From Actinomycetota bacterium (GTDB lineage: Bacteria; Actinomycetota; Thermoleophilia; RBG-16-64-13), in assembly GCA_023483915.1 (NCBI GenBank), contig JAMDEO010000127.1, positions 1 through 41,290 on the forward strand: DNA of 41,290 bases. The letters are read 5' to 3'. The notes under the pieces were generated by a model, which was not told where the DNA came from, searched no databases, and saw only the letters and a list, made by a program, of their open reading frames with translations. Positions 1 through 8,867 of this stretch are shown piece by piece. The translations under genes and the position numbers were made by a program. Each line of letters opens with the position of its first letter. Within the stretch, counting starts at the first letter, position 1.

Positions 1-1
1 T

Positions 2-403
2 CATGGGACGGCCTGTCACGTGTCGGGGGCTACGCTCGTTAGTGAGGAAATCGAGAAGCACCTGGGAATACATGCAGGGGAAAACACCGAGGACATGCTG
101 TATACGATCGAAGAGGTGCATTGCGTGGGCGCGTGCGGAATGGCCCCTGTCGTCATGATTAATGACCGGGCCTTCGGCAAGCTGACCCCAGCAAAGGCCG
201 TAGAGGTTGTGAAGCAGTTTCAGGCCAGGGTTGAGGCCGAAGGCAACGGTGGAGGCCCTGCGTCCGGCAACGGTGGCGGTCCCGCCTCCGGCAACGGTGG
301 CGAAGCGGCATCCGCTGACGATGCAACGACGGAGAATATCCCTGAATCTGAGACGGAGGGGTTCGCGGAGGCGGGGGATGGCACCATGGACAGGGGGGAC
401 TAA
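2..403 (+). CDS. nuoE: NuoE/HydC-like [2Fe-2S] NADH dehydrogenase subunit, 5'-truncated by the window edge
   Basis: The frame is open from base 2 (HGTACHVSGATLVSEEIEKHLGI...VHCVGACGMAPVVMINDRAFGKLTP), matching the thioredoxin-like [2Fe-2S] motif (GTACH...CVGACGxAP). The listed GTG at 20 is internal. The C-terminal tail is low complexity (GNGGGPAS repeats). Its stop overlaps the next ATG. Confidence 0.85.
   Translation, partial: HGTACHVSGATLVSEEIEKHLGIHAGENTEDMLYTIEEVHCVGACGMAPVVMINDRAFGKLTPAKAVEVVKQFQARVEAEGNGGGPASGNGGGPASGNGGEAASADDATTENIPESETEGFAEAGDGTMDRGD
239..310 (+). repeat. Three tandem 24-bp repeats encoding GNGGG(P/E)A(S) in the NuoE C-terminus
   Basis: GAAGGCAACGGTGGAGGCCCTGCG / TCCGGCAACGGTGGCGGTCCCGCC / TCCGGCAACGGTGGCGAAGCGGCA. 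Confidence 0.8.
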
Positions 404-2292
404 TGACGACCGGCGAGCGCACCCTGACAAGACCGTCTCCCCAGCGAGCCTGCCTGACCACCCCCGACGTAGACGTTCGCATCTGCTTGGGTACCGGCGG
501 TGTAGCCGCCGGTAGCCGCGAGGTTCTCAAGGCCTTCGAGGAGGGCTTGGGAAAGACCGGCGTGTATGCGGTGATCCGGCCTCGGGAAGACGCGTGCGCC
601 GGAGAAAGCGCTGCTGTGACAGGAACAGGCTGCCGGGGCCTTTGCGCGATGGATCCGTTGGTAGAGATAACGATGCGGCTCGACGGGCACAAACGTACCG
701 TGACCTACGGTACGGTCACGCCGGTCATGGTCGAGGAGATCATCGCCAAGCACATTCTCGGTGGGGAGATCATCGAGGAATGGTTGGTGCGGACGGATGA
801 GCATCCGACGGAGTACGACGCGTTCTACGCCGCACAGGACAAGTTGGCGCTGCGGCACGTGGGTGTCATTGATCCCGAGGACATCGATGATTACCTGGAA
901 GCCGATGGGTACCAGGCTCTCTACAAGGTGCTCTCAAGCATGACCCCGGAAGAGGTGGTCGAAGAGATCAAGGCCTCCGGCCTGCGTGGGCGTGGAGGGG
1001 CAGGATTCCCTACCGGCCTTAAGTGGGGCTTCGCAGCCGGCGCGAAATCCTCCGACGGAGTCAAGTACTTCATCTGTAACGGCGACGAGGGGGACCCGGG
1101 GGCGTTTATGGACTGCTCGGTCCTCGAAGGCGACCCGCACGCCGTCTTCGAGGGGATGGCCATTGGCGCTTACGCTATCGGGGCCAGCCACGGATATGTC
1201 TATGTGCGGGCCGAATACCCGATGGCCCTACGGCGGCTGAAGATTGCCATGAAGGTGGCCCAAGAGCGCGGTCTCATGGGTGACAACATCATGGGCTCTG
1301 ATTTCTCCTTCCACATCAGGATCAAGGAAGGTGCCGGCGCGTTCGTTTGCGGCGAAGAGACGGCCATGATGGCATCCATAGAGGGCGGACGAGGATTCCC
1401 GCGCATGCGTCCGCCTTTTCCCGCAGAGTCCGGGTTGTGGGAGCGCCCGACCAACATCAACAACGTGGAGACTCTGTCTGTGGTTCCTTGGATCATTCTT
1501 AATGGCGCAGACGCATTTGCCGCACGGGGCTATGAGAAATCGAAGGGCACGAAGGTCTTCGCCTTGGCCGGCAAGGTGAAACGCACGGGCCTCGCAGAAG
1601 TGCCCATGGGCTTGAGCCTACGCGAGGTGATCTTTGGCATTGGCGGGGGCGTCAAGAAGGACAAGACTTTCAAAGCAGTGCAGATGGGCGGTCCCTCCGG
1701 GGGATGCCTGCCCGAATCGCTGCTGGATCTTCCCGTGGACTACGAAACGATCAACCAGACCGGTGCCATCGTGGGCTCCGGGGGCATGATCGTCATAGAC
1801 GAGGACAACTGCATAGTCGACACAGCACGCTACTTCCTCAGCTTCACTCAGTCTGAAAGTTGCGGAAAATGTCCCCCGTGCAGGATCGGCACCAAGAGGA
1901 TGCTCGAGATCCTTGAGAAGATCTGCAACGGCCAGGGCACCCTCTCCGACCTGGCATTTTTGCAGGATATGGCGGGGCAGATCAAAGTGGGTTCCCTCTG
2001 TGCGCTTGGCGGCACGGCGCCGAACCCTGTCATGACGGCGCTGAAATACTTCCATGACGAGTTCGAGGAGCACGTCATCGAGCACAAGTGCCGTGCCGGG
2101 GTCTGCAAAGCTCTCACCACATACGAGATAATCCCCGACATGTGCACAGGTTGTCGAGCTTGTCTCCGTGCCTGCCCTGTGGGAGCGATCACCGGGGAGA
2201 GGAAAGAAGTTCACGTTATAGACCAGGAATTGTGCATCAAATGCGGTGCGTGCCTCGAGAAGTGCCGATTTGACGCTGTAAGGAGGTCGTGA
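403..2292 (+). CDS. nuoF: NuoF/HydB/HndC-like FMN- and NADH-binding Fe-S subunit with C-terminal 2x[4Fe-4S] ferredoxin domain
   Basis: Motifs: GLRGRGGAGFPTGLKW, CNGDEGDPGAFMD, GAGAFVCGEETA, ESCGKCPPCRIGT, and C-terminal CTGCRACLRACPVGAI plus CIKCGACLEKCRFDAV. The N-terminal thioredoxin-like domain is HydB-like. Confidence 0.9.
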   Translation: MTTGERTLTRPSPQRACLTTPDVDVRICLGTGGVAAGSREVLKAFEEGLGKTGVYAVIRPREDACAGESAAVTGTGCRGLCAMDPLVEITMRLDGHKRTVTYGTVTPVMVEEIIAKHILGGEIIEEWLVRTDEHPTEYDAFYAAQDKLALRHVGVIDPEDIDDYLEADGYQALYKVLSSMTPEEVVEEIKASGLRGRGGAGFPTGLKWGFAAGAKSSDGVKYFICNGDEGDPGAFMDCSVLEGDPHAVFEGMAIGAYAIGASHGYVYVRAEYPMALRRLKIAMKVAQERGLMGDNIMGSDFSFHIRIKEGAGAFVCGEETAMMASIEGGRGFPRMRPPFPAESGLWERPTNINNVETLSVVPWIILNGADAFAARGYEKSKGTKVFALAGKVKRTGLAEVPMGLSLREVIFGIGGGVKKDKTFKAVQMGGPSGGCLPESLLDLPVDYETINQTGAIVGSGGMIVIDEDNCIVDTARYFLSFTQSESCGKCPPCRIGTKRMLEILEKICNGQGTLSDLAFLQDMAGQIKVGSLCALGGTAPNPVMTALKYFHDEFEEHVIEHKCRAGVCKALTTYEIIPDMCTGCRACLRACPVGAITGERKEVHVIDQELCIKCGACLEKCRFDAVRRS

Positions 2293-4892
2293 TGTCTGCC
2301 GCTGCCGAGGCGACCGAGGTACAAGTGGTCAATGTAACCATTAATGGAAAAGAGGTCGAGGCGCGCAAAGGGCAGACCATCCTTGAGGCTGCGCGTGATG
2401 CCGGCGTGGAGATCCCTACGCTCTGCCATGATCCTCGGCTCGAGCCATATGGTGCTTGCCGTGTCTGTCTGGTTGAGGTGGAGGGAGCGCGGGGACCTAT
2501 GGCCTCGTGCGGCACCAAGGTGAGCGAAGGCATGAAGGTTCAGACGCATACCGACAAGATCCTCAAGCTTCGCAAGTTCATCCTCGAGTTGCTGCTCACC
2601 AATCACCCCCTCGACTGCCCGGTGTGCGAAGCCGCCGGCGATTGCCGCCTGCAGGACTACGCATACGAATACCTGGTGGACATGGTTCCCTGGGGATGGC
2701 GGGCGCCGGGACCTGATGATCCTGGGCCTCATCCCAACGTGGCCCACTTTGGCTCCCGTTGCATCCTGTGCGGGCGTTGTGTGCGCATCTGCCGGGAAAT
2801 CATGTCCATCGGATGCTGGGGCTATCTCAACCGCGGCTACGACAGTGAGGTGGACACTCCCTACCGGCGGCCTCTCCAGGAAGTCGGGTGCGTGTCGTGT
2901 GGGCAATGCGTAAGCACCTGCCCTGTGGGAGCCATCGTTGGCCAAAGGACGCCTCAGGGAGCTCGGGAGTGGCAGACCGATAAGACCCGCACTGCCTGCT
3001 CCTACTGCTCCAACGGCTGTGAGCTGGTAGTTCACTCCTATAATGGTCGACTGGTTCGGGTGACCTCCGCGCTCGAACGCGGTCTGAACAAGGGAAACCT
3101 GTGTATCCGGGGCAGATTTGGCCAGGGATATGCCAACTCGCCCGATCGGGTGCTCAAGCCTCTGGTTAGGGATGAAGGCGGAGAGCTGCGGGAGGCGTCG
3201 TGGGACGAAGCTCTGGGGAAAGTGGCCGTCGAGATCGGCCGTCTGAGGGATGAGGGCGCCGGGGGTGCTTTCGCCGTGCTTTGTGGCACTCACACCACCA
3301 ATGAAGCCGCGTATTTGGCCGGCAAACTTGCGCGCGGCGTGGTGGGTTCGAATTACGTGGCCGCATCTGATCAGGCCAACAAGGCTGCCGCTGATGAGGT
3401 GCTAACTGCCGCCTTCGGGAATGCGGCCGCCACTAACACCCGGGATGATCTGGCGCAGGCTGATGTGATCCTAGTAGTCGGCTCGAACCTCACAGAATCA
3501 AATAACGTTCTTGCGCTTACCGTCATCTCGGCCATTCGCAAAGGCAAGTCGGTCATTGCCATCGATCCGCGGGTGACGGAACTCGCCCGCAGAACGAAGA
3601 TCCACCTTGCCCCGAAGCCGGGGACGGATATTGCCGTGCTCCGCGCGATGATGGCTCATATCGTCAACCGGGGTCTTCACGACGAGACCTTCATCGCGAA
3701 TAAGACCGAAGGTTTCGAGGTGCTCACCCGGTCTCTTGAGAACGTTGACGTGGACGACGAGGCGCGCTCGGCCGGGGTGGACCCGGATCTACTACGTGAG
3801 GCCGCCGAAGAGTTCGCGCGTGCCAATGCGGCAGCCGTCATGTTCGGTTCCGGTATTAGCCTCAGCCCCACTGCGGTCGAGAGCGTCAAGGCTCTGGCAG
3901 ATCTGGTGCTGCTCACCGGCAACGTCGGGAAACCGGGAAGTGGGCTATACCCACTTCTGACCGGTGCCAACTCTCAGGGACTGAGGGACATGGGCCTCAG
4001 TTCCGACGGCGCAGGTAGCTCCCCCGCTGGCATCTTCGAAGCAATTGAAGCAGGCGACGTCCGCCTGCTGTACATAGTGGGCGAGGACGTGGTTCTTTCA
4101 ATGCCGGACGAAGCGCAGACAAGGAAGGATCTCGAGAAGCTGCCGTTCCTGGTAGTCCAGGACAACTTCCTTACCGAGACAGCCAAGCTCGCAGATGTGG
4201 TATTGCCGGCGGCCACCTCGACAGAGGATGACGGAACGTTCACGAACGTCGAGCGGGTGATTCAGCGGCTCAAGCCTGTGGCTCCGTTGCGGGGAGAGAG
4301 CCTCTCAGACTGGAACATACTGCGGGGCGTCGCAACAAAACTGGGTGCAGACTGGGCTTACGCAGCCCCCGCGGACATCATGCGGGAGATTGTGGCCGCC
4401 GTTCCCGCTTATGCCGGGGTCTCGTATGGGCGTCTGGACTCCGCCGGTCTTACCTGGCCTTGCCTTAGCGCTGACGACCCTGGGACCCCAATCCTGCACA
4501 CCGGAGACTTCAAAGGCAGGTTCATGCCGGTTCCCGCAGGTGTCGTCAAGACCAGAAGCGACGATGGCAAGCCGTTCCTTCTCACGACCGGCTCGGTGCT
4601 GGAACACCATGAGGTTGGAACCCGCACGCGTCGCACCGACGGTGTGACGAAGCTGAATGGAGCGGCGGCAGTGGAGATCAACACGGCAGATGCCGGGAGC
4701 CTCGGCCTTACCGACGGCGCTCGCGCCAGGATCTCGAATGAGTTCGGAGCTATCGAGCTGGCGGTGAAAGTAACCGATCGCATTCCTGCTGGGGTGGTAT
4801 ACGTCCCCGGGTTCGATTGGGAGGCTCCGGTGGCCCGCCTGCTGAGCCGTGATCGGAGTGCGATTCCCGCTGTTCAGGTGGAGGCTTTGTAG
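2289..4892 (+). CDS. Formate dehydrogenase alpha/NuoG-like molybdopterin-family Fe-S subunit, catalytic site degenerate
   Basis: N-terminal [2Fe-2S] domain (CHDPRLEPYGACRVCLVEVEG), His-Cys3 region (NHPLDCPVCEAAGDCRLQ), 2x[4Fe-4S] (CILCGRCVRICREI, CVSCGQCVSTCPVGAI), then a molybdopterin oxidoreductase core with CSYCSNGCELVV...LCIRGRFG, and a C-terminal MGD-binding-like domain (TGSVLEHHEVGTRTRR). Stop/start overlap with nuoF. Confidence 0.85.
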   Translation: MMSAAAEATEVQVVNVTINGKEVEARKGQTILEAARDAGVEIPTLCHDPRLEPYGACRVCLVEVEGARGPMASCGTKVSEGMKVQTHTDKILKLRKFILELLLTNHPLDCPVCEAAGDCRLQDYAYEYLVDMVPWGWRAPGPDDPGPHPNVAHFGSRCILCGRCVRICREIMSIGCWGYLNRGYDSEVDTPYRRPLQEVGCVSCGQCVSTCPVGAIVGQRTPQGAREWQTDKTRTACSYCSNGCELVVHSYNGRLVRVTSALERGLNKGNLCIRGRFGQGYANSPDRVLKPLVRDEGGELREASWDEALGKVAVEIGRLRDEGAGGAFAVLCGTHTTNEAAYLAGKLARGVVGSNYVAASDQANKAAADEVLTAAFGNAAATNTRDDLAQADVILVVGSNLTESNNVLALTVISAIRKGKSVIAIDPRVTELARRTKIHLAPKPGTDIAVLRAMMAHIVNRGLHDETFIANKTEGFEVLTRSLENVDVDDEARSAGVDPDLLREAAEEFARANAAAVMFGSGISLSPTAVESVKALADLVLLTGNVGKPGSGLYPLLTGANSQGLRDMGLSSDGAGSSPAGIFEAIEAGDVRLLYIVGEDVVLSMPDEAQTRKDLEKLPFLVVQDNFLTETAKLADVVLPAATSTEDDGTFTNVERVIQRLKPVAPLRGESLSDWNILRGVATKLGADWAYAAPADIMREIVAAVPAYAGVSYGRLDSAGLTWPCLSADDPGTPILHTGDFKGRFMPVPAGVVKTRSDDGKPFLLTTGSVLEHHEVGTRTRRTDGVTKLNGAAAVEINTADAGSLGLTDGARARISNEFGAIELAVKVTDRIPAGVVYVPGFDWEAPVARLLSRDRSAIPAVQVEAL

Positions 4893-4919
4893 CCGGGCGG
4901 TCTGCTACGGACAAGAAAT

Positions 4920-4950
4920 GGGGCCGCCCAGGCCGAGCCTGGGCGGCCCC
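4920..4950. terminator. Strong hairpin between convergent genes, probable bidirectional terminator
   Basis: Perfect 14-bp inverted repeat GGGGCCGCCCAGGC-CGA-GCCTGGGCGGCCCC between the stops of the FDH-like gene (+) and the lon-like gene (-). Confidence 0.75.
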
Positions 4951-4963
4951 ACTAATCTTCGGC

Positions 4964-7437
4964 CTATTTGTCACCTCTAGATTCCAGACTGGTTTCCGCG
5001 ACGGTCTGATCGTGCGCTTTCTTGGCTGCAGCTCGGGCTTTCTCCGCGAGCGCCGTCAGCCGGTCGATGACTCTGGCATTGATGGTGTCCTTTGGATAGA
5101 CGCCCTTGGCACTCAGAGCGCCTGCGGGAACTCCGGTGAGTGTGGAGATCCCTTCGTCGATAGTCGTGATAGGGTAGATATGAAAGCGTCCCTTGGCCAC
5201 AGCTTGGCGCACCCGGTCGTTCAGCATCAGATTGGTGACGTTGGCTTTGGGGATGAGGACGCCTTCGTCTCCCTTGGCGCCCAGGGCTTGGCAGACTTCG
5301 TAGAAGCCCTCGATTTTCTCGTTCACTCCGCCTATCGCCTGCACTTGTCCCCGCTGATTCACTGAACCGGTGACCGCGAAGCGCTGCTGAACTGGGACGT
5401 CGGCCAGGGAAGAGAGAAGCGCGTAGAGTTCGGCGGACGACGCACTGTCGCCTTCCACACCTGAATACGACTGCTCGAAAACCAGTCGTGCGCTCAGGGA
5501 AAGGGGCCGGTCGGAAGCGTACTTCTGACCAAGATAACCTGCCAGGATGAGCACCCCTTTCGAGTGGATTGGACCGCCCATCTCCACCTCACGCTCGATG
5601 TCCACGAGTTCGCCTTCGCCCAACCGGTGTGTGGCCGTGATCCGGCTCGGGCGGCCGAACATGTAATCTCCGATGGAGGAGACGGAAAGCCCGTTTATCT
5701 GCCCCACTACTGCGCCCTTGGTGTCCACCATCACCGTTGCCTGCGCGATCATCTCCCGAACCCGTTCCTCGATGCGGTTCGAGCGGTAGACTTTCTCGTC
5801 GATCGCCTTCTGAACATGCTCGCGTCGCACGACAGGCTTCCCTCGTCCGCGACGGCCACGCTGTGCCCAGTAGGATGCCTCAGTAAGCAGGTCAACTACG
5901 TCAACAAAACGTGTCGTCAACTTGCGCTGGTCCTCAACCAGACGCGAGCAATGCTCAATGACTCTGGCCGTCCCGTCGGGAGAGAATGGTGACAGATCAC
6001 GATCCTTGGCTGCACGGGCGACAAAGCGCGCGTAAAGCTGTTCGTTTTGAGGCGTGCGATCGGCGACGGTGTCAAAATCAGCCTTGACCTTGAATAGATC
6101 CTGGAAGTCCGGGTCCATCGTAAAGAGAAGGTAGTAGATGTAAGGCTCCCCTATGAGGACGATCTTGGCTTTGAACGGGATCGGCTCCGGATCAAGCGTT
6201 GCGGTCGCGGCAAAGCCCAGTTGTTGAGCAATGTCCTCGATCCTGATCTCGTTCGTCTTGAGAGTCCGCTTGAGGGCATCCCAGGAATAGGGCTTGAGAA
6301 GCACATCACGGGCCTCGAGGACCAAATAGCCGCCGTTCGCCTTGTGGAGCGCACCGGGCTTGATCATGTTGAAATCGGTGACCAAGGCGCCAAACTGGGC
6401 TTGATGCTCCACGCGTCCAACCAGATTCTGCATGACAGGGTTGCTCTCAGTGACCACCGGAGCCCCCGTCTTGGCGGAGTTGTCCACGAGTACATTGATA
6501 CGGTATTTACGAAACGCACCCTCGCCCTTCTGCCGTGGAGAGACCGGGACGCCCATAAACATCACCGGAGTCTCTTCATCAGGCTTCTTGAAATCCTCGA
6601 CATTCTCCACCACATCCCTGAGGACGGCCTGGAGATAGTCCACAACCTCGGCTACCTCACACCATTTCTCGCACATCTCATCAATCAGATGCTTGGCGGC
6701 GTAGGTAGTGACCTGGTTTTCCAGGTCACGCAGGGCTTCGCGCCCGCCTCGCTCGTCTTGGCGGACGAGGCGCATGATCTGCTGGAGCTCCTCATTGAGC
6801 GCCTCGAGCCCGTCGTCGATGCGCTTCTGTTCCTCGGGAGGAAGCGCTTCATAGGCCTCGCGGGACATGGTCTCGCCCTCCGGAGTCTTGGGCGCGAAGG
6901 CCAGACCCGCGGGGGTCCGCACCATGACGAATCCCTGCGACTCTGCCTTCTGGCTCAGCGCGGTGAGCTTCGCCTCTTGTTGTTCGCCTACCTTCTGCCC
7001 GATCTCCCGCCTCTGCTTGTCGTATTCTTCACTTTCGAAGGCCTGGGTAATAGCAGCCTGAAGATCCTCGACGAGCTTCTCCATGTCCTTGCGAAACTCT
7101 TGACCTCGGCCTGGGGGCATCCGTATGGCCCGAGGCTGGTGCGCAGTCACAAAGTTGTGAACATATACCCAGTCGTCAGGTGCCGGTTGCGCGGTCGCCT
7201 GCCGAGAAAGGAACTCGTAAATAGTAGTCGACTTCCCCGTCCAGTAGGTCCCACGGCGAAGATGTTGTAGCCGCCGTCGCGAATCCCCATGCCAAACTCC
7301 ACCGAAGAAACGGCCCTAGCCTGGCCGATAACTTCGGATAGCTCAGCCAACTCGGCTGTAGTGCGGAAATTGAAGCCCGAGACGTCGCACTCGCGGTAGA
7401 TTTCCTTCGGTCCCAACTCGGCGGGAGTCTTTGCCAT
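4964..7437 (-). pseudogene. Lon-related ATP-dependent protease (AAA_32/LonB-like), split by a 1-nt frameshift near 7240
   Basis: Two minus-strand ORFs: 7147..7437 (N-terminus ...VIGQARAVSSVEFGMGIRDGGYNIFAVGPTG) and 4964..7150 (rest of protein). Adding one base near 7240/7241 gives continuous ...GPTGTGKSTTIYEFLSRQATAQPAPDDWVYVHNFVTAHQPRAIRMPPG... The C-terminus has the Lon proteolytic domain (GDSASSAELYALLSSL, GGVNEKIEGF). Confidence 0.8.
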
Positions 7438-7613
7438 TTCGGTCCTCCGGGATCGTTTACGGTTGTGAGAGACGGTACCAGTCTACCCATTCTTGGACGA
7501 AGTAATCCGGGTCGACCCAGCCTCATGCGCTAACGCCCTTGTGGTGATGGCCGGCAGTCGCAATCGGGGGCTAGGAGGTGAAGATTCCGCAGTCTCGCTC
7601 GCCCCGGAACAGG

Positions 7614-7772
7614 CTAGACTGGGGAGCTTCGCCTCACGCCGGAACCACCCAGGATGAACCGCGCCTTGCGTGCAAGAAAAGAAGCCTGCCTGTGAAGCTT
7701 GTGTCTCCGGAGCCAGAACTCGCAGGCGCCCGCACAACCCCCCAGAACAGCAACTACCAGCAGGTTCCCCAT
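7614..7772 (-). CDS. Possible small membrane protein (52 aa)
   Basis: The ATG at 7772 has a good Shine-Dalgarno (GGGAGGAGG, 7779-7787). Peptide MGNLLVVAVLGGCAGACEFWLRRHKLHRQ... has a hydrophobic N-terminal segment and a basic tail. No homolog recognised. Confidence 0.35.
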   Translation of the reverse strand: MGNLLVVAVLGGCAGACEFWLRRHKLHRQASFLARKARFILGGSGVRRSSPV

Positions 7773-7963
7773 GCTCAGCCTCCTCCCAAGCGGTTTGCAC
7801 CCGAGAATCATCGGCCACTGGACTCCTCTAGCGGACAATGTACTCTCTGAGCGGTGAAGTCGCAAGACCGGAAATAGAGTGGTAAGGGCTCGCCGTGGCA
7901 GTCATGCGGTAAGGGCGGCAACCCGCATGTCGGGCTAGAGCGGTGAAGGGGATGAGTTTCAGG

Positions 7964-8048
<85 letters not shown>

Positions 8049-8150
8049 GTAGCGCTATAGAACCGCGTGAGTATAGGGCGCGCATGAAGGCTAGTCAACC
8101 GGCGGCTTCGCCGGCGATTCACCACGGCTGCAATGCTCTGCGCCCACATC

Positions 8151-8179
8151 TTGCACCTGTCCGATGCGTCGTCTATACT
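8151..8179 (+). promoter_or_regulatory. Sigma70-type promoter for lexA
   Basis: TTGCAC (8151-8156), 17 bp spacer, TATACT (8174-8179), about 75 bp upstream of the lexA start. Confidence 0.7.
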
Positions 8180-8189
8180 CTCGATCAGG

Positions 8190-8203
8190 CGAACGAATGT
8201 TCA
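8190..8203 (+). promoter_or_regulatory. LexA/SOS box (Gram-positive/actinobacterial type)
   Basis: CGAACGAATGTTCA matches GAAC-N4-GTTC. It lies just downstream of the predicted lexA transcription start. Confidence 0.85.
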
Positions 8204-8252
8204 CCACGTCTGCGTCGCGGGCGTGCTGCCAACATGTTGAGGGCGAGGTCGC

Positions 8253-8867
8253 GTGATGGAATTGCCGGAACGTCAACGCATGATCCTGCAGTTCATTGAG
8301 GACACGGTGGACCGCCAAGGTTATCCTCCCACGGTGAGAGAGATTGGGTTGGCGGTGGGCCTATGCTCGCCGGCCTCCGTGCAAAGTCATCTTGCGTCTC
8401 TTGAGGCGAAGGGCCTTATCCGGAGAGGGTCCGCCAAGAGACGCGCGTTGGAGCTTGTCAGGCCAGCGGGTCGACGGCGAGATTCGCGTCCTTCAAGTTC
8501 CAGGATTCCGCTTGTGGGGCGAGTAGCAGCTGGGATGCCAATGCTCGCGACAGAGAGCGACCATGAGGCCATTGAGATCCCGGAGTTCCTCGGCGAGTCC
8601 GACGGGTGTTTCGCCTTGCGCGTCACCGGCAGTTCAATGGTCAAGGCGGGCATTCTTCATGGCGACGTGGTGGTGGTGAAACGTCAGGAAACCGCCGAAG
8701 ACGGCGACATCGTAGTGGCGTTGCTGGACGATGAGGCCACTCTCAAGCGGTTCTTCAAGGAAGACGACCACGTGCGTCTACAGCCTGAGAACGATTCCAT
8801 GGAGCCCATCTTCACCCGGGATCCCCGCATTGTCGGCAGGGTAACGGGTGTGCTCAGGAGGCTTTGA
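8253..8867 (+). CDS. lexA: LexA repressor
   Basis: Winged-helix N-terminus (ERQRMILQFIEDTVDRQGYPPTVREIGLAVGL), Ala-Gly cleavage site (GRVAAGMP), catalytic Ser (TGSSMVKAGI) and Lys (DEATLKRFF). Start is GTG 8253 or ATG 8256. Confidence 0.95.
   Translation: MMELPERQRMILQFIEDTVDRQGYPPTVREIGLAVGLCSPASVQSHLASLEAKGLIRRGSAKRRALELVRPAGRRRDSRPSSSRIPLVGRVAAGMPMLATESDHEAIEIPEFLGESDGCFALRVTGSSMVKAGILHGDVVVVKRQETAEDGDIVVALLDDEATLKRFFKEDDHVRLQPENDSMEPIFTRDPRIVGRVTGVLRRL

Noticed and set aside
159-692. Numerous long antisense ORFs opposite core genes (e.g. 159-692, 2211-3293, 6221-7270, 30493-31839)
   Set aside because: They lie opposite well-supported genes, have low-complexity Arg/Pro/Ser-rich or otherwise unrecognisable composition, and are expected in high-GC DNA.
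3378-3383. Possible selenocysteine site in the FDH-like protein
   Set aside because: The position aligned with Sec is AAC AAG (Asn-Lys), not TGA or Cys, and I saw no nearby TGA recoding site. The ORF is continuous.
7225-7265. Programmed ribosomal frameshifting in the Lon-like gene
   Set aside because: No recognisable slippery heptamer is present (local minus-strand sequence CTACTGGACGGGGAAGTC), and the shift falls inside an invariant P-loop. An indel or sequencing error is simpler.
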